Below are positions 1 through 8,717 of a stretch of DNA of 64,000 bases, in pieces; position 1 is the first letter of the stretch; every line of letters begins with the position of its first letter. A program made the position numbers and the translations under genes. Under the pieces are notes generated by a model. That model was not told the DNA's origin and did no database searches. It saw only the letters and a list, made by a program, of their open reading frames with translations. This DNA comes from Blastococcus xanthinilyticus (lineage in GTDB: Bacteria; Actinomycetota; Actinomycetes; Mycobacteriales; Geodermatophilaceae): NCBI RefSeq assembly GCF_008124835.1, contig NZ_VNHW01000009.1, forward strand, positions 1 to 64,000, read 5' to 3'.

Positions 1-39
1 CCCTGAACTCCTGCGTGTAGACCCTGCCCACGAAGACAC

Positions 40-283
40 CCCTCCCGTGGCGATGCCGCCACTGTGACGGTGTCCGCGAAACCCGGGCAAGCTCAACGTC
101 CACCACGTCGCCCACTGGGCGCACGGCGGGCCGACCAGCTGCGACAACGGCGCGCTGCTCTGCGAGCGGCACCACACGAGCTGTCACGAGGGCGGGTTCT
201 CGATCCGCCGAGATCCCGGCACCGCACGGTGGCACACCTACCGGCCGGACGGGACCGAGGTCCTCAGCCGCGCCGGCCCCTGA
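40..283 (+). pseudogene. Remnant of HNH endonuclease (DUF222/13E12 type), C-terminal end
   Basis: Bases 51-80 read RCRHCDGVRE, the Cys-containing start of an HNH domain of the DUF222-associated family. From about 86 the match continues in another frame as LNVHHVAHWAHGGPTSCDN, then LLCERHHTSCHEGGF, ending at TGA 281-283. Stops at 18-20 and 65-67 close the two frames upstream, so no single frame covers the domain and no start is visible. I read this as a frameshifted, decayed copy. Such genes are multicopy in many actinobacteria. A sequencing indel near 80-86 could mimic the frameshift, but the upstream stops argue for real decay. Confidence 0.65.
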
Positions 284-309
284 CCCGGCGGCGGCGCGGC
301 CGCACCGGG

Positions 310-645
310 CTACCCCTCCCGCGGGGCGTACATGATCACCGCGACACCCACGAGGCAGACCGACGCGCCCACGACGTCCCACCGGTCCGGCCGGAAGCCG
401 TCGACGGCCATCCCCCACGCCAGCGAGCCGGCGACGAAGACGCCGCCGTAGGCAGCGAGGATCCGGCCGAAGTTCGCGTCGGGCTGCAGGGTCGCGACGA
501 ATCCGTAGAGCCCGAGCGCGATGACACCGGCGCCGATCCAGGCCCAGCCGCGGTGCTCGCGGACGCCCTGCCAGACCAGCCAGGCGCCGCCGATCTCCGC
601 GAGGGCGGCGAGCGCGAAGAGCGCCAGCGACCGGGCGACGGTCAC
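310..645 (-). CDS. YnfA/UPF0060 family small membrane protein
   Basis: A 111-residue protein with about four hydrophobic segments, close to the usual family length of about 108. Family hallmarks are visible: [10 protein letters not shown] near residue 15, FVATLQP near 50, YGGVFV near 66 and the C-terminal [10 protein letters not shown]. YnfA proteins belong to the small-multidrug-resistance-like membrane proteins; their physiological substrate is not settled. The start codon overlaps the stop of the upstream hydrolase gene by 4 bases, so the two are probably translationally coupled. Confidence 0.9.
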   Translation of the reverse strand: MTVARSLALFALAALAEIGGAWLVWQGVREHRGWAWIGAGVIALGLYGFVATLQPDANFGRILAAYGGVFVAGSLAWGMAVDGFRPDRWDVVGASVCLVGVAVIMYAPREG

Positions 646-1475
646 TCGACGACGTCCAGGAAGCGGCGCAGCGTCGCCAGGAAGACCTCCGGCTGCTCGG
701 AGTGCACCCAGTGGCCGGCGTCGTTGATCCGGACCAGGCGCGTGCTGGGGAACAGCTCATCCATGTGGTCGCGGTCCTCGGGGAGGATGTAGTGCGAGTT
801 CGACCCGGCGATCCACAGCACCGGCCCCTCGAAGGCCGCGCCGGGCGGCGGATCGGGGAAACCGCGGAGCTCGCCGAGGTCGCGCCCGAGCAGCTCCAGG
901 TTCAGCCGCCAGTGCCAGCCGTCCCCGTCCTCCTCGCGGCTCAGGCTCTGCAGCAGGAAGCTGCGCACCATCCGGCTCGGGACGGCGGTGCGCAGCGCGG
1001 CATCGGCGTCGGTGCGGCTGGCCAGCGCGGTCAGGTCGATCTCCCGCATGGCGGCGATGAAGGCGGCGAAGGGCGAGGCCTCCTCGTCGGGGTCCTCGGT
1101 CCGGCCGCCCTGGAGCGGGTACTCGACCGGGGCGATGTCCACCACCACGAGGGCGCGCAGCAGCTCGGGCCGGCGCAGCGCCAGCTGCATCGACACCTTG
1201 CCGCCCATCGAGTGCCCGACCAGGGTCACCGGCTCCCCGTAGCTCTCGAGCTCCGCGGCGAGCAACCCGGCCATGTCGACGTAGTCGACCCGGTCGGTCC
1301 AGGGGGAGTGCCCGTGGTTCGGCAGGTCGAGCAGGGTCACCCGGTGGTCGTCGGCCAGCCCCTTGGCGATCGTCGTCCAGTTCTTGCCCTGGCCGAACAG
1401 CCCGTGCACGAAGACGACACGTGGTCCCCGCTCGCCCAGGACGCGCCCGTGCAGCCGCTCCTCGTCATCCGTCAT
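642..1475 (-). CDS. Alpha/beta fold hydrolase (YbfF-like esterase)
   Basis: A 277-residue cytoplasmic alpha/beta hydrolase. The oxyanion segment [12 protein letters not shown] lies near residue 22, the nucleophile elbow GHSMGG puts Ser at about 89, and the catalytic His is in DAGHWVH near 256. Overall it resembles the YbfF/YwfM-type esterase group. The substrate cannot be told from sequence. It begins 22 bases after the stop of the LGFP protein gene and overlaps the YnfA gene by 4 bases, giving a three-gene minus-strand unit with no obvious shared pathway. Confidence 0.88.
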   Translation of the reverse strand: MTDDEERLHGRVLGERGPRVVFVHGLFGQGKNWTTIAKGLADDHRVTLLDLPNHGHSPWTDRVDYVDMAGLLAAELESYGEPVTLVGHSMGGKVSMQLALRRPELLRALVVVDIAPVEYPLQGGRTEDPDEEASPFAAFIAAMREIDLTALASRTDADAALRTAVPSRMVRSFLLQSLSREEDGDGWHWRLNLELLGRDLGELRGFPDPPPGAAFEGPVLWIAGSNSHYILPEDRDHMDELFPSTRLVRINDAGHWVHSEQPEVFLATLRRFLDVVE

Positions 1476-1497
1476 GCGGCCATCCCACCAGGTCCGG

Positions 1498-2760
1498 TCA
1501 GCCGCCGGTCACCACCTCCGTGGTGTTGGTGGCGCGGTCCCACCGGATGTAGCCGCCCTCGAAGTCGCTGCGCCGGCCACCGTCGACGTCGTACTCGCCC
1601 GAGACGGGGTAGCCCAGCACCCCGTGCTCGGCGCCCAGCGACGCCCACCGCCGGTAGATGGCGCCGTACACCTCGTGCGCACCCAGGTCGGGGCGCCAGT
1701 AGATGCCGCTCTCCCCGAACCGGCCGGTGAAGGTCTGGTAGCGCCCCTGCCCGACGGTGGCGCGCTCGCCGGTCAGCGGGAAGCCGAGGACGCCGTGCTC
1801 GGCGTCCAGCGCCGACCAGCGCTTGTAGATGTCGCCGTACACCTCGTGGGCGCCCAGGTCGGCCCGCCAGTAGATCCCGCCCACGCCCCACCAGCCGGCG
1901 AAGCTCTGGTACCGGCCGACGCCCTCGGTGGCGCGCTCCCCGGTCAGCGGGAAACCCATCACGCCGTGCTCGGCACCCAGCGCACCCCAGCGCTCGTAGA
2001 TGTCGCCGTACACCTCGTGGGCGCCCAGGCTCGGGTGCCAGTAGATCCCGCCGCCCCCGTAGCCGCCGGCGTAGCTCTGGTAGCGGCCGACGCCCGCGGT
2101 GGGGTGCTCCCAGGTGATCGGCGGCCCCATGAAGCCGCCCGGCCCGCCCAGGGCCCGGTACTGCTGCTCGACCGGCGACCAGGCCACCGACACCCCCAGG
2201 CGCTGCCCGGCCGCCGCGCGTTCCTCCAGGACGGGGTAGACGTTGGCCAGGCAGCCCTGCAGGGAGATCGACTGCTGCTGCATCACCCAGGCCGTCCGGC
2301 CCGCGCTCGGGCAGTCGGTGTGCGGGATGCCGACCCAGTGCCCGACCTCGTGCTGGATGACGTAGCGCTGGTAGGCGGCGAGACCGTGCGGCCAGGACGA
2401 GGTGCCGAACCGCCACCGCTCGTCGTTGATGTACACCGAGCGGCCCACCCGGCAGCTCCACTGGGCGCTGCAGCCGGGGGAGGCGGCGGCGATGACGGAC
2501 GGCGCGGCGAGGATCAGGTCGAAGTCGCTGCCCGAGCCCACCTGCTCGAACGCCACGGTCCCGCCCAGGCTCCACCCGCGCGGGTCGGTGAGCACCTCCC
2601 GGGCGATCGCCGTGAAGTGGCCGAGGTCGCCGGCGACGGCGCCGCGCGTGGACACCGTGTAGGTGACCGTCCGCTCCGCGGCCGAGGCGGTGGACGGGAA
2701 CACCGCCACCGCCGCCAGCGTGACGAGGACGGTCAGGAGCAGACGAGCGGCTCTGGACAT
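1498..2760 (-). CDS. Secreted DUF3152-like protein with LGFP repeats
   Basis: A 420-residue exported protein. I start it at the ATG at 2758-2760 (MSRAARLLL) because a GGGAGG ribosome site lies 4-5 bases upstream; an in-frame start 17 codons earlier lacks one. Residues 1-28 are a signal peptide ending ASA. The next ~160 residues contain HEVGHWVGIPH near 137, a zinc-protease-like HExxH with a third His, as in the DUF3152 family. From about residue 185 there are four LGFP-type repeats (GVMGFPLTGE, GVLGFPLTGE, GVLGYPVSGE), which in corynebacterial proteins are linked to the cell envelope. Likely an envelope-bound or secreted hydrolase; peptidase activity is inferred only from the motif. Confidence 0.85.
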   Translation of the reverse strand: MSRAARLLLTVLVTLAAVAVFPSTASAAERTVTYTVSTRGAVAGDLGHFTAIAREVLTDPRGWSLGGTVAFEQVGSGSDFDLILAAPSVIAAASPGCSAQWSCRVGRSVYINDERWRFGTSSWPHGLAAYQRYVIQHEVGHWVGIPHTDCPSAGRTAWVMQQQSISLQGCLANVYPVLEERAAAGQRLGVSVAWSPVEQQYRALGGPGGFMGPPITWEHPTAGVGRYQSYAGGYGGGGIYWHPSLGAHEVYGDIYERWGALGAEHGVMGFPLTGERATEGVGRYQSFAGWWGVGGIYWRADLGAHEVYGDIYKRWSALDAEHGVLGFPLTGERATVGQGRYQTFTGRFGESGIYWRPDLGAHEVYGAIYRRWASLGAEHGVLGYPVSGEYDVDGGRRSDFEGGYIRWDRATNTTEVVTGG

Positions 2761-2939
2761 GAGGCCTCCCGGCGCGGACCCCCCGCCCGCGCCCCAGGTC
2801 GACGTCGGCACCGCCGCCCGGTGCGCTGACCCGGCGCCGGCTGTGTGTCGTCGACCGGTCTACCGCACGCGGGGGGCCCGGAGGAACCCGTTCCGCGACG
2901 CCGGTCCGGCGGGTGCACGGCTTCGTCGTCCCGGGCCTC

Positions 2940-2945
2940 TACCGT
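2940..2945 (+). promoter_or_regulatory. Probable -10 element (TACCGT) of the helicase gene
   Basis: TACCGT fits the actinobacterial TANNNT -10 pattern. A start site about 7 bases downstream would give a leader of roughly 20 bases that contains the GAGGGGG ribosome site. Confidence 0.4.
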
Positions 2946-2972
2946 GCCCGGGGGATCGACGAGGGGGCGCAG

Positions 2973-4709
2973 ATGCCAGGACGACGCCGGAGCGGGACCA
3001 GCACCCGACGGGCGACGGGGACCACGACGCGGAAGGCCGCGCCGCGGAAGCCGGCTGCGCGCAAGGCGGCGCCGCGGAAGGCCGCCCCCGAGCTGCCCAC
3101 CGCGGGGCCGGGGGAGCGGGTGTGGGTGCTCGCCGTCCCCTTCCGCGCGCCGGCGCCCGGCGCCGTCTGGCACCCGGGGCTGCAGGCCTCCGTCTGGGTG
3201 GGTCGCTCGCTGCCGCCCGAGCTGGCGCCCTACGACCCGCCGCCGTACAGCCTCGAGCGGTACCTCGAGGACGAGCTGAACGAGGTTCCGCGGCCGATCC
3301 CCGAGGGCCGGCCGCTCACGCCGCGCGACCAGCAGTGCGACGGCGCCGACGTGGTGGCGGCGCACGCCGCGGCCGGGGGCCGGGTCTTCCTGCTCGGCGA
3401 CGATCCCGGCGTCGGCAAGACCGGTACGGCGATCCTGGCGGTGAAGGCGATCGCCGAGCAGCGCGAAGTCCGGACCGTGCTGGTCATCGCCGACCGGCCG
3501 GCGGCGATCACCATCCCGCACTGGGCGCGCTCCATCGCCGGCTTCGGCGACGGCGGGCTGCGCTGGTGCGTCACCACCTGGGACCGGCTGGGCAAGGTGG
3601 CGAAGCTGCGCTTCGACGTCGTCGTCGCCGACGAGACGCACATGGTGCGGCACACGACCACCCAGCGGTGGAAGCACTGGAAGGCCGTCTCCGGCGCCGC
3701 CCGGGTCAAGGACACCCCCTACGTGCTGGCCGCCACGGCGACGCCGGCGCACACGCCGCTGGAGCTGCCCTACCTGGCACCGGAGTTCGCCGCCCGGCAC
3801 GGGGAGTCGATCAAGGAGTGGGCCGATCTGCCGAAGGCGCTGGAGCGGCACACGTTCCACGTGGAACGTGGCCGCTACGGCTGGCAGTGGACCGAGGACG
3901 CCGACGAGCGCCGGGCCGACCTCGCGCGCCTGCAGTCCTGGCTCGCGGACGCCGATCCGCCGGCCACCCTGCACCGTCCCGCGCCGTGGGGCCCGGTCAC
4001 GGTGACCGGGACGCCGGTGCTGCTGACGCCCGCGGAACGGACGGCCTACGAGGCGGAGTGGTCGGAGTTCCGCGCCGAGATGCAGCTGGCCCGCCGGTCC
4101 CGGCAGAGCGCGAAGGGCCGGGCGGCACTGCTCCGGTTCCGGCAGAAGGCCGGGCTGATCCGCGTGCAGGCGACCGTCGAGTGGATCAAGGCGCAGGTGG
4201 AGGCCGAGCGGCAGGTGGCGGTCTCGGTCGAGTTCGTCGAGACGGCGGCCGACCCGATCCGCGAGGCGCTGCTCGACGGCGGCATCCCGGTCGCCGGCAT
4301 CTACGGGCGCGACCGCTTCGACGTGGAGGCCGAGCGGCTGCGGTTCCAGCGCGGCGAGGCCGCCGTCTGCGTGTTCACGGTGACCGCCTCGATCAGCCTG
4401 CACGCGGGCGAACTGCTGCCCGACGGGGCGACGGCGTCGGAGGCGCCCAGGGTGGGGTTGTTCCACCAGCCCCGGTTCTCCGGCATCCAGGCGCGCCAGG
4501 TGACGGGACGGACCCACCGCGACGGGCGCAGCTCTCCGTGGCGGGTGGCGTTCGCCGCCGACACGGTGGAGGAGCAGGTGGCCCGCGTGATGGTCGAGCG
4601 GCTGGCGGTCAGCGGCTCCACCGCCGGGGCGGACACCTCGGCGCTGCAGGAGATCGCCGAGCTGCTCGACGCCGACTGGCTGCCCGCCGCCGCCCTCACC
4701 GAGGGCTGA
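2973..4709 (+). CDS. Stand-alone SF2 (SNF2/DEAD-like) helicase or translocase
   Basis: A 578-residue protein from the ATG at 2973, chosen because GAGGGGG precedes it with good spacing; an in-frame ATG 20 codons upstream has none. Residues 1-40 are a Lys/Ala/Pro/Arg-rich basic tail suited to nucleic acid binding. Helicase motifs follow: Walker A DDPGVGKTGTA near 142, DETH near 220, ATATP near 257 and a motif VI-like QVTGRTHRDG near 510. No nuclease, methylase or restriction partner sits beside it. A parS-like palindrome lies inside the gene at 3854-3867. It resembles phage-type helicases, but no other phage gene is present and the role is unknown. Confidence 0.8.
   Translation: MPGRRRSGTSTRRATGTTTRKAAPRKPAARKAAPRKAAPELPTAGPGERVWVLAVPFRAPAPGAVWHPGLQASVWVGRSLPPELAPYDPPPYSLERYLEDELNEVPRPIPEGRPLTPRDQQCDGADVVAAHAAAGGRVFLLGDDPGVGKTGTAILAVKAIAEQREVRTVLVIADRPAAITIPHWARSIAGFGDGGLRWCVTTWDRLGKVAKLRFDVVVADETHMVRHTTTQRWKHWKAVSGAARVKDTPYVLAATATPAHTPLELPYLAPEFAARHGESIKEWADLPKALERHTFHVERGRYGWQWTEDADERRADLARLQSWLADADPPATLHRPAPWGPVTVTGTPVLLTPAERTAYEAEWSEFRAEMQLARRSRQSAKGRAALLRFRQKAGLIRVQATVEWIKAQVEAERQVAVSVEFVETAADPIREALLDGGIPVAGIYGRDRFDVEAERLRFQRGEAAVCVFTVTASISLHAGELLPDGATASEAPRVGLFHQPRFSGIQARQVTGRTHRDGRSSPWRVAFAADTVEEQVARVMVERLAVSGSTAGADTSALQEIAELLDADWLPAAALTEG
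3854..3867. promoter_or_regulatory. parS-like ParB binding site
   Basis: GTTCCACGTGGAAC, a perfect 14-bp palindrome identical to the other sites in this window and close to the general bacterial parS core (TGTTNCACGTGAAACA). It lies within the helicase coding sequence, about 46 kb from parAB. Confidence 0.8.
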
Positions 4710-4732
4710 CGGCCGAGGTAGGGCGGCGGTGA

Positions 4733-5116
4733 TCAGCGGAGCAGGCCGGGGAGGTCGAGCACCACGAACGGGGTGAGCCACAGCGCCACCGACGTCCACC
4801 ACCAGGCGCGGGCGGGCAGCCGGGCCCAGCGCCGGGCGAGCATCGTCAGCGGCCCGGCGATCGCCGCGAAGAACAACCACAGCCCGGTGATGAACACGAA
4901 GTAGATCGAGATCCCGTCGTCCACCATGGTCGGGTCCACCGCCGCCCAGCCGGCCTCCATGGCCACCACCCACCCCGTCAGCCAGGTGTTGGCGAGCGGG
5001 AAACGGCACAGCCAGCCCAGCGCCAGCCCGAGGACCACGCACACCGCCCAGCCGAGCGGGGCCGGGAGGCCGCGGCGCGCCGTGCCGGCGGGACCCGCCC
5101 CGGAGACCGCGCTCAT
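4733..5116 (-). CDS. Small integral membrane protein, unknown function
   Basis: A 127-residue protein with three or four hydrophobic segments (near residues 20-36, 70-92 and 106-122) and an N-terminal stretch rich in Ala, Gly and Pro. I do not recognise the family. Its start overlaps the stop of the peptidase E gene by 4 bases, so it is the last gene of a minus-strand operon. It converges with the helicase gene, whose stop is only 23 bases away. Confidence 0.72.
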   Translation of the reverse strand: MSAVSGAGPAGTARRGLPAPLGWAVCVVLGLALGWLCRFPLANTWLTGWVVAMEAGWAAVDPTMVDDGISIYFVFITGLWLFFAAIAGPLTMLARRWARLPARAWWWTSVALWLTPFVVLDLPGLLR

Positions 5117-5766
5117 CGCGGCGCGGCCGCCCCGAGCTGGACGTGCGCACCCTCGCCGACGACCGTCACCCGGTCGCCGTCCACGGCCACCGCGGTCCCG
5201 TCCGCCAGCCCGAACACCGGGTGCGCCAGGTCGCGCGCGGCCGCCCGCAGCGCCTCCTCCGAGGCGTTCGGGAAGTAGGGCGAACCGAGGTGCGGAAGCA
5301 CCAGGAGGTCCACCAGCCCCAGGCCGACGCAGTCCTCCGGACGCGGCTTGTCCGACGCGCTGAGCGCGAGATCCGGGCCCAGGACCATGCTGCCCGCGCT
5401 GATCCCGATCAGCAGCCGGGACGCCAGCAGCCCGGGCAGCCGGTCAGCCAGCCCGGACCGCCGCAGCTCCCGTAGCAGGTGGGTCGTGTCCCCGCCGGTG
5501 AGCACGAGCACGTCGGCCGCCTCGAGCCGCGGCCGCCACACCTCGCCCTCCAGCGCGGAGACGTCCACGATGTCGACGGCGGCGAAGCCGGCGCGCTGGA
5601 GGTTCACGTAGTCGGCGATCAGCCAGCCCTTGTCCCCGTCGACGACGTTGGCCGCGGTGGGTACGACGGCGGCTCGCAGACCGCTCAGCGGGCGCCCGGC
5701 CAGCTCCGCCGCCGCCTCGACCAGGGACGGGTGGCAGAGGCCGGCGGAGGTCAGCAGCAGCCTCAT
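5113..5766 (-). CDS. Peptidase E family (S51) serine peptidase
   Basis: A 217-residue cytoplasmic protein of the peptidase E/cyanophycinase superfamily. The GISAGSM motif places the nucleophile Ser at about 123, and VLTGGDTTHLL near 88 is the conserved glycine-rich loop. The start is the ATG at 5764-5766, where MRLLLTSAG matches the family's usual N-terminus; the longer open frame upstream only shadows the preceding gene. S51 enzymes cleave Asp-Xaa dipeptides or act on cyanophycin-like polymers; which applies here is not visible. ATG/TGA overlaps on both sides tie it to the DUF3291 and membrane-protein genes. Confidence 0.87.
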   Translation of the reverse strand: MRLLLTSAGLCHPSLVEAAAELAGRPLSGLRAAVVPTAANVVDGDKGWLIADYVNLQRAGFAAVDIVDVSALEGEVWRPRLEAADVLVLTGGDTTHLLRELRRSGLADRLPGLLASRLLIGISAGSMVLGPDLALSASDKPRPEDCVGLGLVDLLVLPHLGSPYFPNASEEALRAAARDLAHPVFGLADGTAVAVDGDRVTVVGEGAHVQLGAAAPR

Positions 5767-6266
5767 ACCGGGCAGAGCCAGTCGTCCGACGACGGCGCCA
5801 CGGTCTCCGTCAGCGGCGGGAAGTGCGTGCGGAAGGTGAACGCCTCGGGGGTGGGGCCGTGCGCCCGCAGGTGCCGGATCCGCTCCTCGGCGTCGTCGGT
5901 CGTGGGGAGGGTGCCGGCCGGGATCCACCAGAGCGCCGTCGTCGCCTCTGCGGCGCGGGCGAACCACTCCCGGCGCCGCCGCATGATCTGCACGTGGCGG
6001 CCGGCGAAGACGTAGCCGGCCAGCGCCTCGACGTCCCGCCAGACGGTGAGGTTGACGATCACGCCGTGGCTGCCGGCGGTGTCCCAGCCGAAGGCCTGCA
6101 CCGAGGTGGCGTTGCCGTCCTCGGTCTGCAGCCGCCAGACGAAGCCCGGCGCCCGGTCGGCCTCGGCGTTGACCTCGTCCAGGGCCGCCATGAAGTCGGC
6201 CAGCACCAGGCTGTCCAGCGGAGCCAGGAGCCGGGAGACGTTCACCTGGGCGAGATGGTGGGTCAC
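5763..6266 (-). CDS. DUF3291 domain protein
   Basis: A 167-residue protein starting at GTG 6264-6266 (VTHHLAQVNVSRL); the longer open frame would run into the thiamine promoter. Typical DUF3291 features are HLAQVNVSR at the N-terminus, a central GFVWRLQ, VNLTVWRDVEAL and a C-terminal FTFRTHFPP. The family resembles ferredoxin-like dimeric alpha-beta-barrel monooxygenases, but no function has been shown. It heads the three-gene minus-strand operon and is divergent from the thiamine operon. Confidence 0.85.
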   Translation of the reverse strand: MTHHLAQVNVSRLLAPLDSLVLADFMAALDEVNAEADRAPGFVWRLQTEDGNATSVQAFGWDTAGSHGVIVNLTVWRDVEALAGYVFAGRHVQIMRRRREWFARAAEATTALWWIPAGTLPTTDDAEERIRHLRAHGPTPEAFTFRTHFPPLTETVAPSSDDWLCPV

Positions 6267-6344
6267 TCGCCGGAACCTAGGGGATCGGCCCGGTCCCCGA
6301 CCAGGGCCGGAACCACCCCGCGGGACGGCGCCCGCCGGCTGCGC

Positions 6345-6350
6345 TAGGTT
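6345..6350 (+). promoter_or_regulatory. Probable -10 element (TAGGTT) of the thiamine operon
   Basis: TAGGTT fits TANNNT. Transcription starting about 7 bases later would begin exactly where the TPP riboswitch begins, so position and element support each other. No clear -35 is seen. Confidence 0.5.
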
Positions 6351-6356
6351 CGGCCG

Positions 6357-6430
6357 TGGCACGGGGTGTCCCGCCCGGGACTGAGATCACACCCGTCGAA
6401 CCTGCTCCAGTTCGCACTGGCGAAGGGATG
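6357..6430 (+). promoter_or_regulatory. TPP riboswitch (THI element)
   Basis: The conserved THI-box segments are present in order: CGGGGTG, then CTGAGATCACACCC, CGAACCTG, and GCACTGGCGAAGGGATG. It immediately precedes thiM. The 3' strand of the closing helix (GAAGGGA, 6422-6428) doubles as the probable ribosome site for the ATG at 6440. This suggests that TPP binding blocks translation initiation rather than ending transcription; I see no separate terminator hairpin between aptamer and gene. Confidence 0.95.
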
Positions 6431-6439
6431 TCACCCGGC

Positions 6440-7246
6440 ATGTCCGATGCTGTGGAAGTCGTCGACCTGCGCGCTGCCCGCACGGCGCTGCGCGAGAACG
6501 CCCCGCTCGTCCACTGCCTGACCAACACGGTCGTGCAGACGCTGACCGCCAACGCGCTGCTCGCCGTCGGCGCGGCCCCGGCGATGGTGGACGCGCCGCA
6601 GGAGGCCGGCGACTTCGCCGCCGTCGCCTCCGCCGTCCTGATCAACGTGGGCACGGTGCACGAGCGCACCGCGGAGGCGATGCGCCTGGCCGCCCGCTCG
6701 GCCGGTGCGGCCGGCACCCCCTGGGTGCTCGACCCCGTGGCCGTGGGCCCGCTCGCCTACCGCACCGCCCTGGCCGGTGAGCTCGTCGGGCTCGCCCCCG
6801 CCGTCGTCCGGGGCAACGCCTCCGAGGTCATGGCGCTGGCCGGTGCCGGCGCCGGCGGTCGCGGCGTGGACAGCACCGCCGGCGCCGACGACGCGGGCAG
6901 CGCCGCCGCGGGGCTCGCGGCCCGCACCGGCGGGGTCGTCGCGGTGAGCGGGGAGGTGGACCTGATCACCGACGGCACGCGGACCGTCCGCGTCGGCGGC
7001 GGATCGGCCCTGCTGACCCGCACCACCGGCGCAGGCTGCGCGCTCGGCGCCCTGGTCGCCGCGTACGTCGCGGCGACCGGGGATCCCCTGGCCGGCGCCG
7101 TGGCCGCGCACGCGCACGTCGCCCTCGCCGCGGAACGGGCCGCGGCCACCGCCGCCGGTCCGGGCACCTTCGCGGCCGCCTGGCTGGACGCCCTGGACGC
7201 GGTTGGACCCGACGACCTCGCCCGCGCCGACGTCCGGCCGGCCTGA
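6440..7246 (+). CDS. thiM: Hydroxyethylthiazole kinase ThiM
   Basis: A 268-residue kinase that phosphorylates 4-methyl-5-(2-hydroxyethyl)thiazole, the thiazole salvage step of thiamine synthesis. Family motifs are [10 protein letters not shown] at the N-terminus, [28 protein letters not shown] and the phosphate-binding [10 protein letters not shown], with the catalytic Cys in GAGC. I start at ATG 6440 ([10 protein letters not shown]) because the earlier in-frame ATG at 6428 is part of the riboswitch and farther-upstream starts would translate the aptamer. The thiE ATG overlaps its stop by one base. First gene of a TPP-controlled operon. Confidence 0.96.
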   Translation: MSDAVEVVDLRAARTALRENAPLVHCLTNTVVQTLTANALLAVGAAPAMVDAPQEAGDFAAVASAVLINVGTVHERTAEAMRLAARSAGAAGTPWVLDPVAVGPLAYRTALAGELVGLAPAVVRGNASEVMALAGAGAGGRGVDSTAGADDAGSAAAGLAARTGGVVAVSGEVDLITDGTRTVRVGGGSALLTRTTGAGCALGALVAAYVAATGDPLAGAVAAHAHVALAAERAAATAAGPGTFAAAWLDALDAVGPDDLARADVRPA

Positions 7247-7908
7247 TGAGACCGCCGTTCGACCCCACGCTCTACCTGGTCACCGACACCGCCCTCTGCC
7301 TCCCGCGGCCGGTCGCCGACGTGGTGCGCGCCGCCGTGGCCGGGGGCGTCACCGCCGTCCAGGTGCGCGACAAGCTCGCCCCCCGCCGGGAGCTGCTCGC
7401 CCTGACCCGCTCGGTGCAGGCGGCCCTGGCCGACCGCCCGGACGTGCCGGTGGTGGTCAACGACGCCGTGGACGTCGCCCTGCTGGCCGGCGCCGACGGC
7501 GTGCACGTCGGCCAGGAGGACCTGCCGGCCGACGAGGTGCGCGCCCTGATCGGGCCCGACCGGCTGCTCGGGGTCTCGGTGGAGAGCGCCGCCGACCTGG
7601 CCGAGGCGCTGGCGCTGCCACCGGGCACCGTCGACGTGGTGGGGCTGAGCCCGGTGTGGGCGACGCCGACCAAGCCCGAGGCCGGGCCCGGGCTGGGGCT
7701 GGACGCCACCCGCGAGCTGGCCGCCGCCGCGCACGCCGGTGGGCTGCGGGCCGTGGCCATCGGCGGCATCGACGCCACGCGGGCCGCCGCGGCGGCGGCC
7801 ACCGGGGTGGACGGGATCTGCGTCGTCTCCGCCGTCTGCGCCGCCCCCGATCCACGCGCGGCCGCGGCGCGACTGCGCGCGGCGCTGAGCCCGGTGGGTG
7901 CGCGATGA
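7246..7908 (+). CDS. thiE: Thiamine-phosphate synthase ThiE
   Basis: A 220-residue TIM-barrel enzyme joining HMP-PP and thiazole phosphate into thiamine phosphate. Diagnostic segments are LYLVTD at the N-terminus, VQVRDK near 40, VNDAVDVALLAGADGVHVGQEDLP, GVSVES, GLSPVWATPTKP and AIGGI. Length is normal for the family. Its ATG overlaps the thiM stop (TGATG), and thiD begins inside its own stop, so translation is probably coupled along the operon. Confidence 0.96.
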   Translation: MRPPFDPTLYLVTDTALCLPRPVADVVRAAVAGGVTAVQVRDKLAPRRELLALTRSVQAALADRPDVPVVVNDAVDVALLAGADGVHVGQEDLPADEVRALIGPDRLLGVSVESAADLAEALALPPGTVDVVGLSPVWATPTKPEAGPGLGLDATRELAAAAHAGGLRAVAIGGIDATRAAAAAATGVDGICVVSAVCAAPDPRAAAARLRAALSPVGAR

Positions 7909-8717
7909 CGCCGACCGCGCTCACCGTGGCCGGCAGCGACCCCAGCGGGGGAGCCGGCATCCAGGCCGACCTGAAGACCTTCAGCGCCCTCGGTGCCTAC
8001 GGGACCGCGGTGCTGACCGCGCTCACCGCGCAGAACACCCACGGCGTCACCGGCGTGCACCCGGTGCCCGCCGGTTTCGTGGTGCAGCAGCTGGAGACGC
8101 TCCTGGACGACGTCGCGGTGCACGCCACCAAGCTGGGCATGCTGGGCAGCGCCGAGGTCGTGCGGGCGGTGGCGGGCGTGCTGGCGCAGCGGCGGCCGGG
8201 GCCGGTGGTGTGCGACCCGGTGATGGTGGCGACCAGCGGCGACCGGCTGATCGACGACGACGCCGTGGCCGCCGTCCGCACCGACCTCCTGCCGGTGGCC
8301 GACCTGATCACGCCGAACGTCCCCGAGGCCGCGGCCCTGCTGGACGCGGCGCCGGCTCCCGACGTCGCCGGGCTGCACGCGCAGGCGCGGGCGCTGCTGG
8401 ACCTGGGCCCAGGGGCGGTGCTGCTCAAGGGCGGCCACCTGGGCGGCTCGGAGAGCGTCGACGTCCTGGCCACCGCCGCGGGCACGGTCGAGAGCCGGCG
8501 GCCCCGCGTCGCGACCACGGCGACGCACGGCACCGGCTGCACGCTCTCCTCGGCGCTCGCGGCGCTGGCCGCCCGCGCGGACGGGCCGCCCGACTGGGCA
8601 CCGCTGGTCGAGACGGCGCGGACCTACCTCCAGCGGGCGCTGACCGAGGGCGCCGCGCTGCGGATCGGCTCCGGGCACGGGCCGGTGCACCACTTCGCCG
8701 GGATCTGGCCGGCGTGA
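7905..8717 (+). CDS. thiD: HMP/HMP-phosphate kinase ThiD
   Basis: A 270-residue ribokinase-family enzyme that phosphorylates hydroxymethylpyrimidine twice for ThiE. Visible motifs are TVAGSDPSGGAGIQADLKTF at the N-terminus, ALTAQNT, KLGMLGS, VCDPVMVATSG, ITPNVPEAAALL, LLKGGH and the anion-hole HGTGCTLSSA. The start at ATG 7905 overlaps the thiE stop by 4 bases. Together thiM, thiE and thiD form a salvage set; no de novo thiC or thiG lies in the window. Confidence 0.96.
   Translation: MTPTALTVAGSDPSGGAGIQADLKTFSALGAYGTAVLTALTAQNTHGVTGVHPVPAGFVVQQLETLLDDVAVHATKLGMLGSAEVVRAVAGVLAQRRPGPVVCDPVMVATSGDRLIDDDAVAAVRTDLLPVADLITPNVPEAAALLDAAPAPDVAGLHAQARALLDLGPGAVLLKGGHLGGSESVDVLATAAGTVESRRPRVATTATHGTGCTLSSALAALAARADGPPDWAPLVETARTYLQRALTEGAALRIGSGHGPVHHFAGIWPA

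Noticed and set aside
1363-2829. Long plus-strand open frames opposite the LGFP protein gene
   Set aside because: They are antisense shadows of high-GC coding sequence, with arginine/proline/glycine-rich low-complexity translations.
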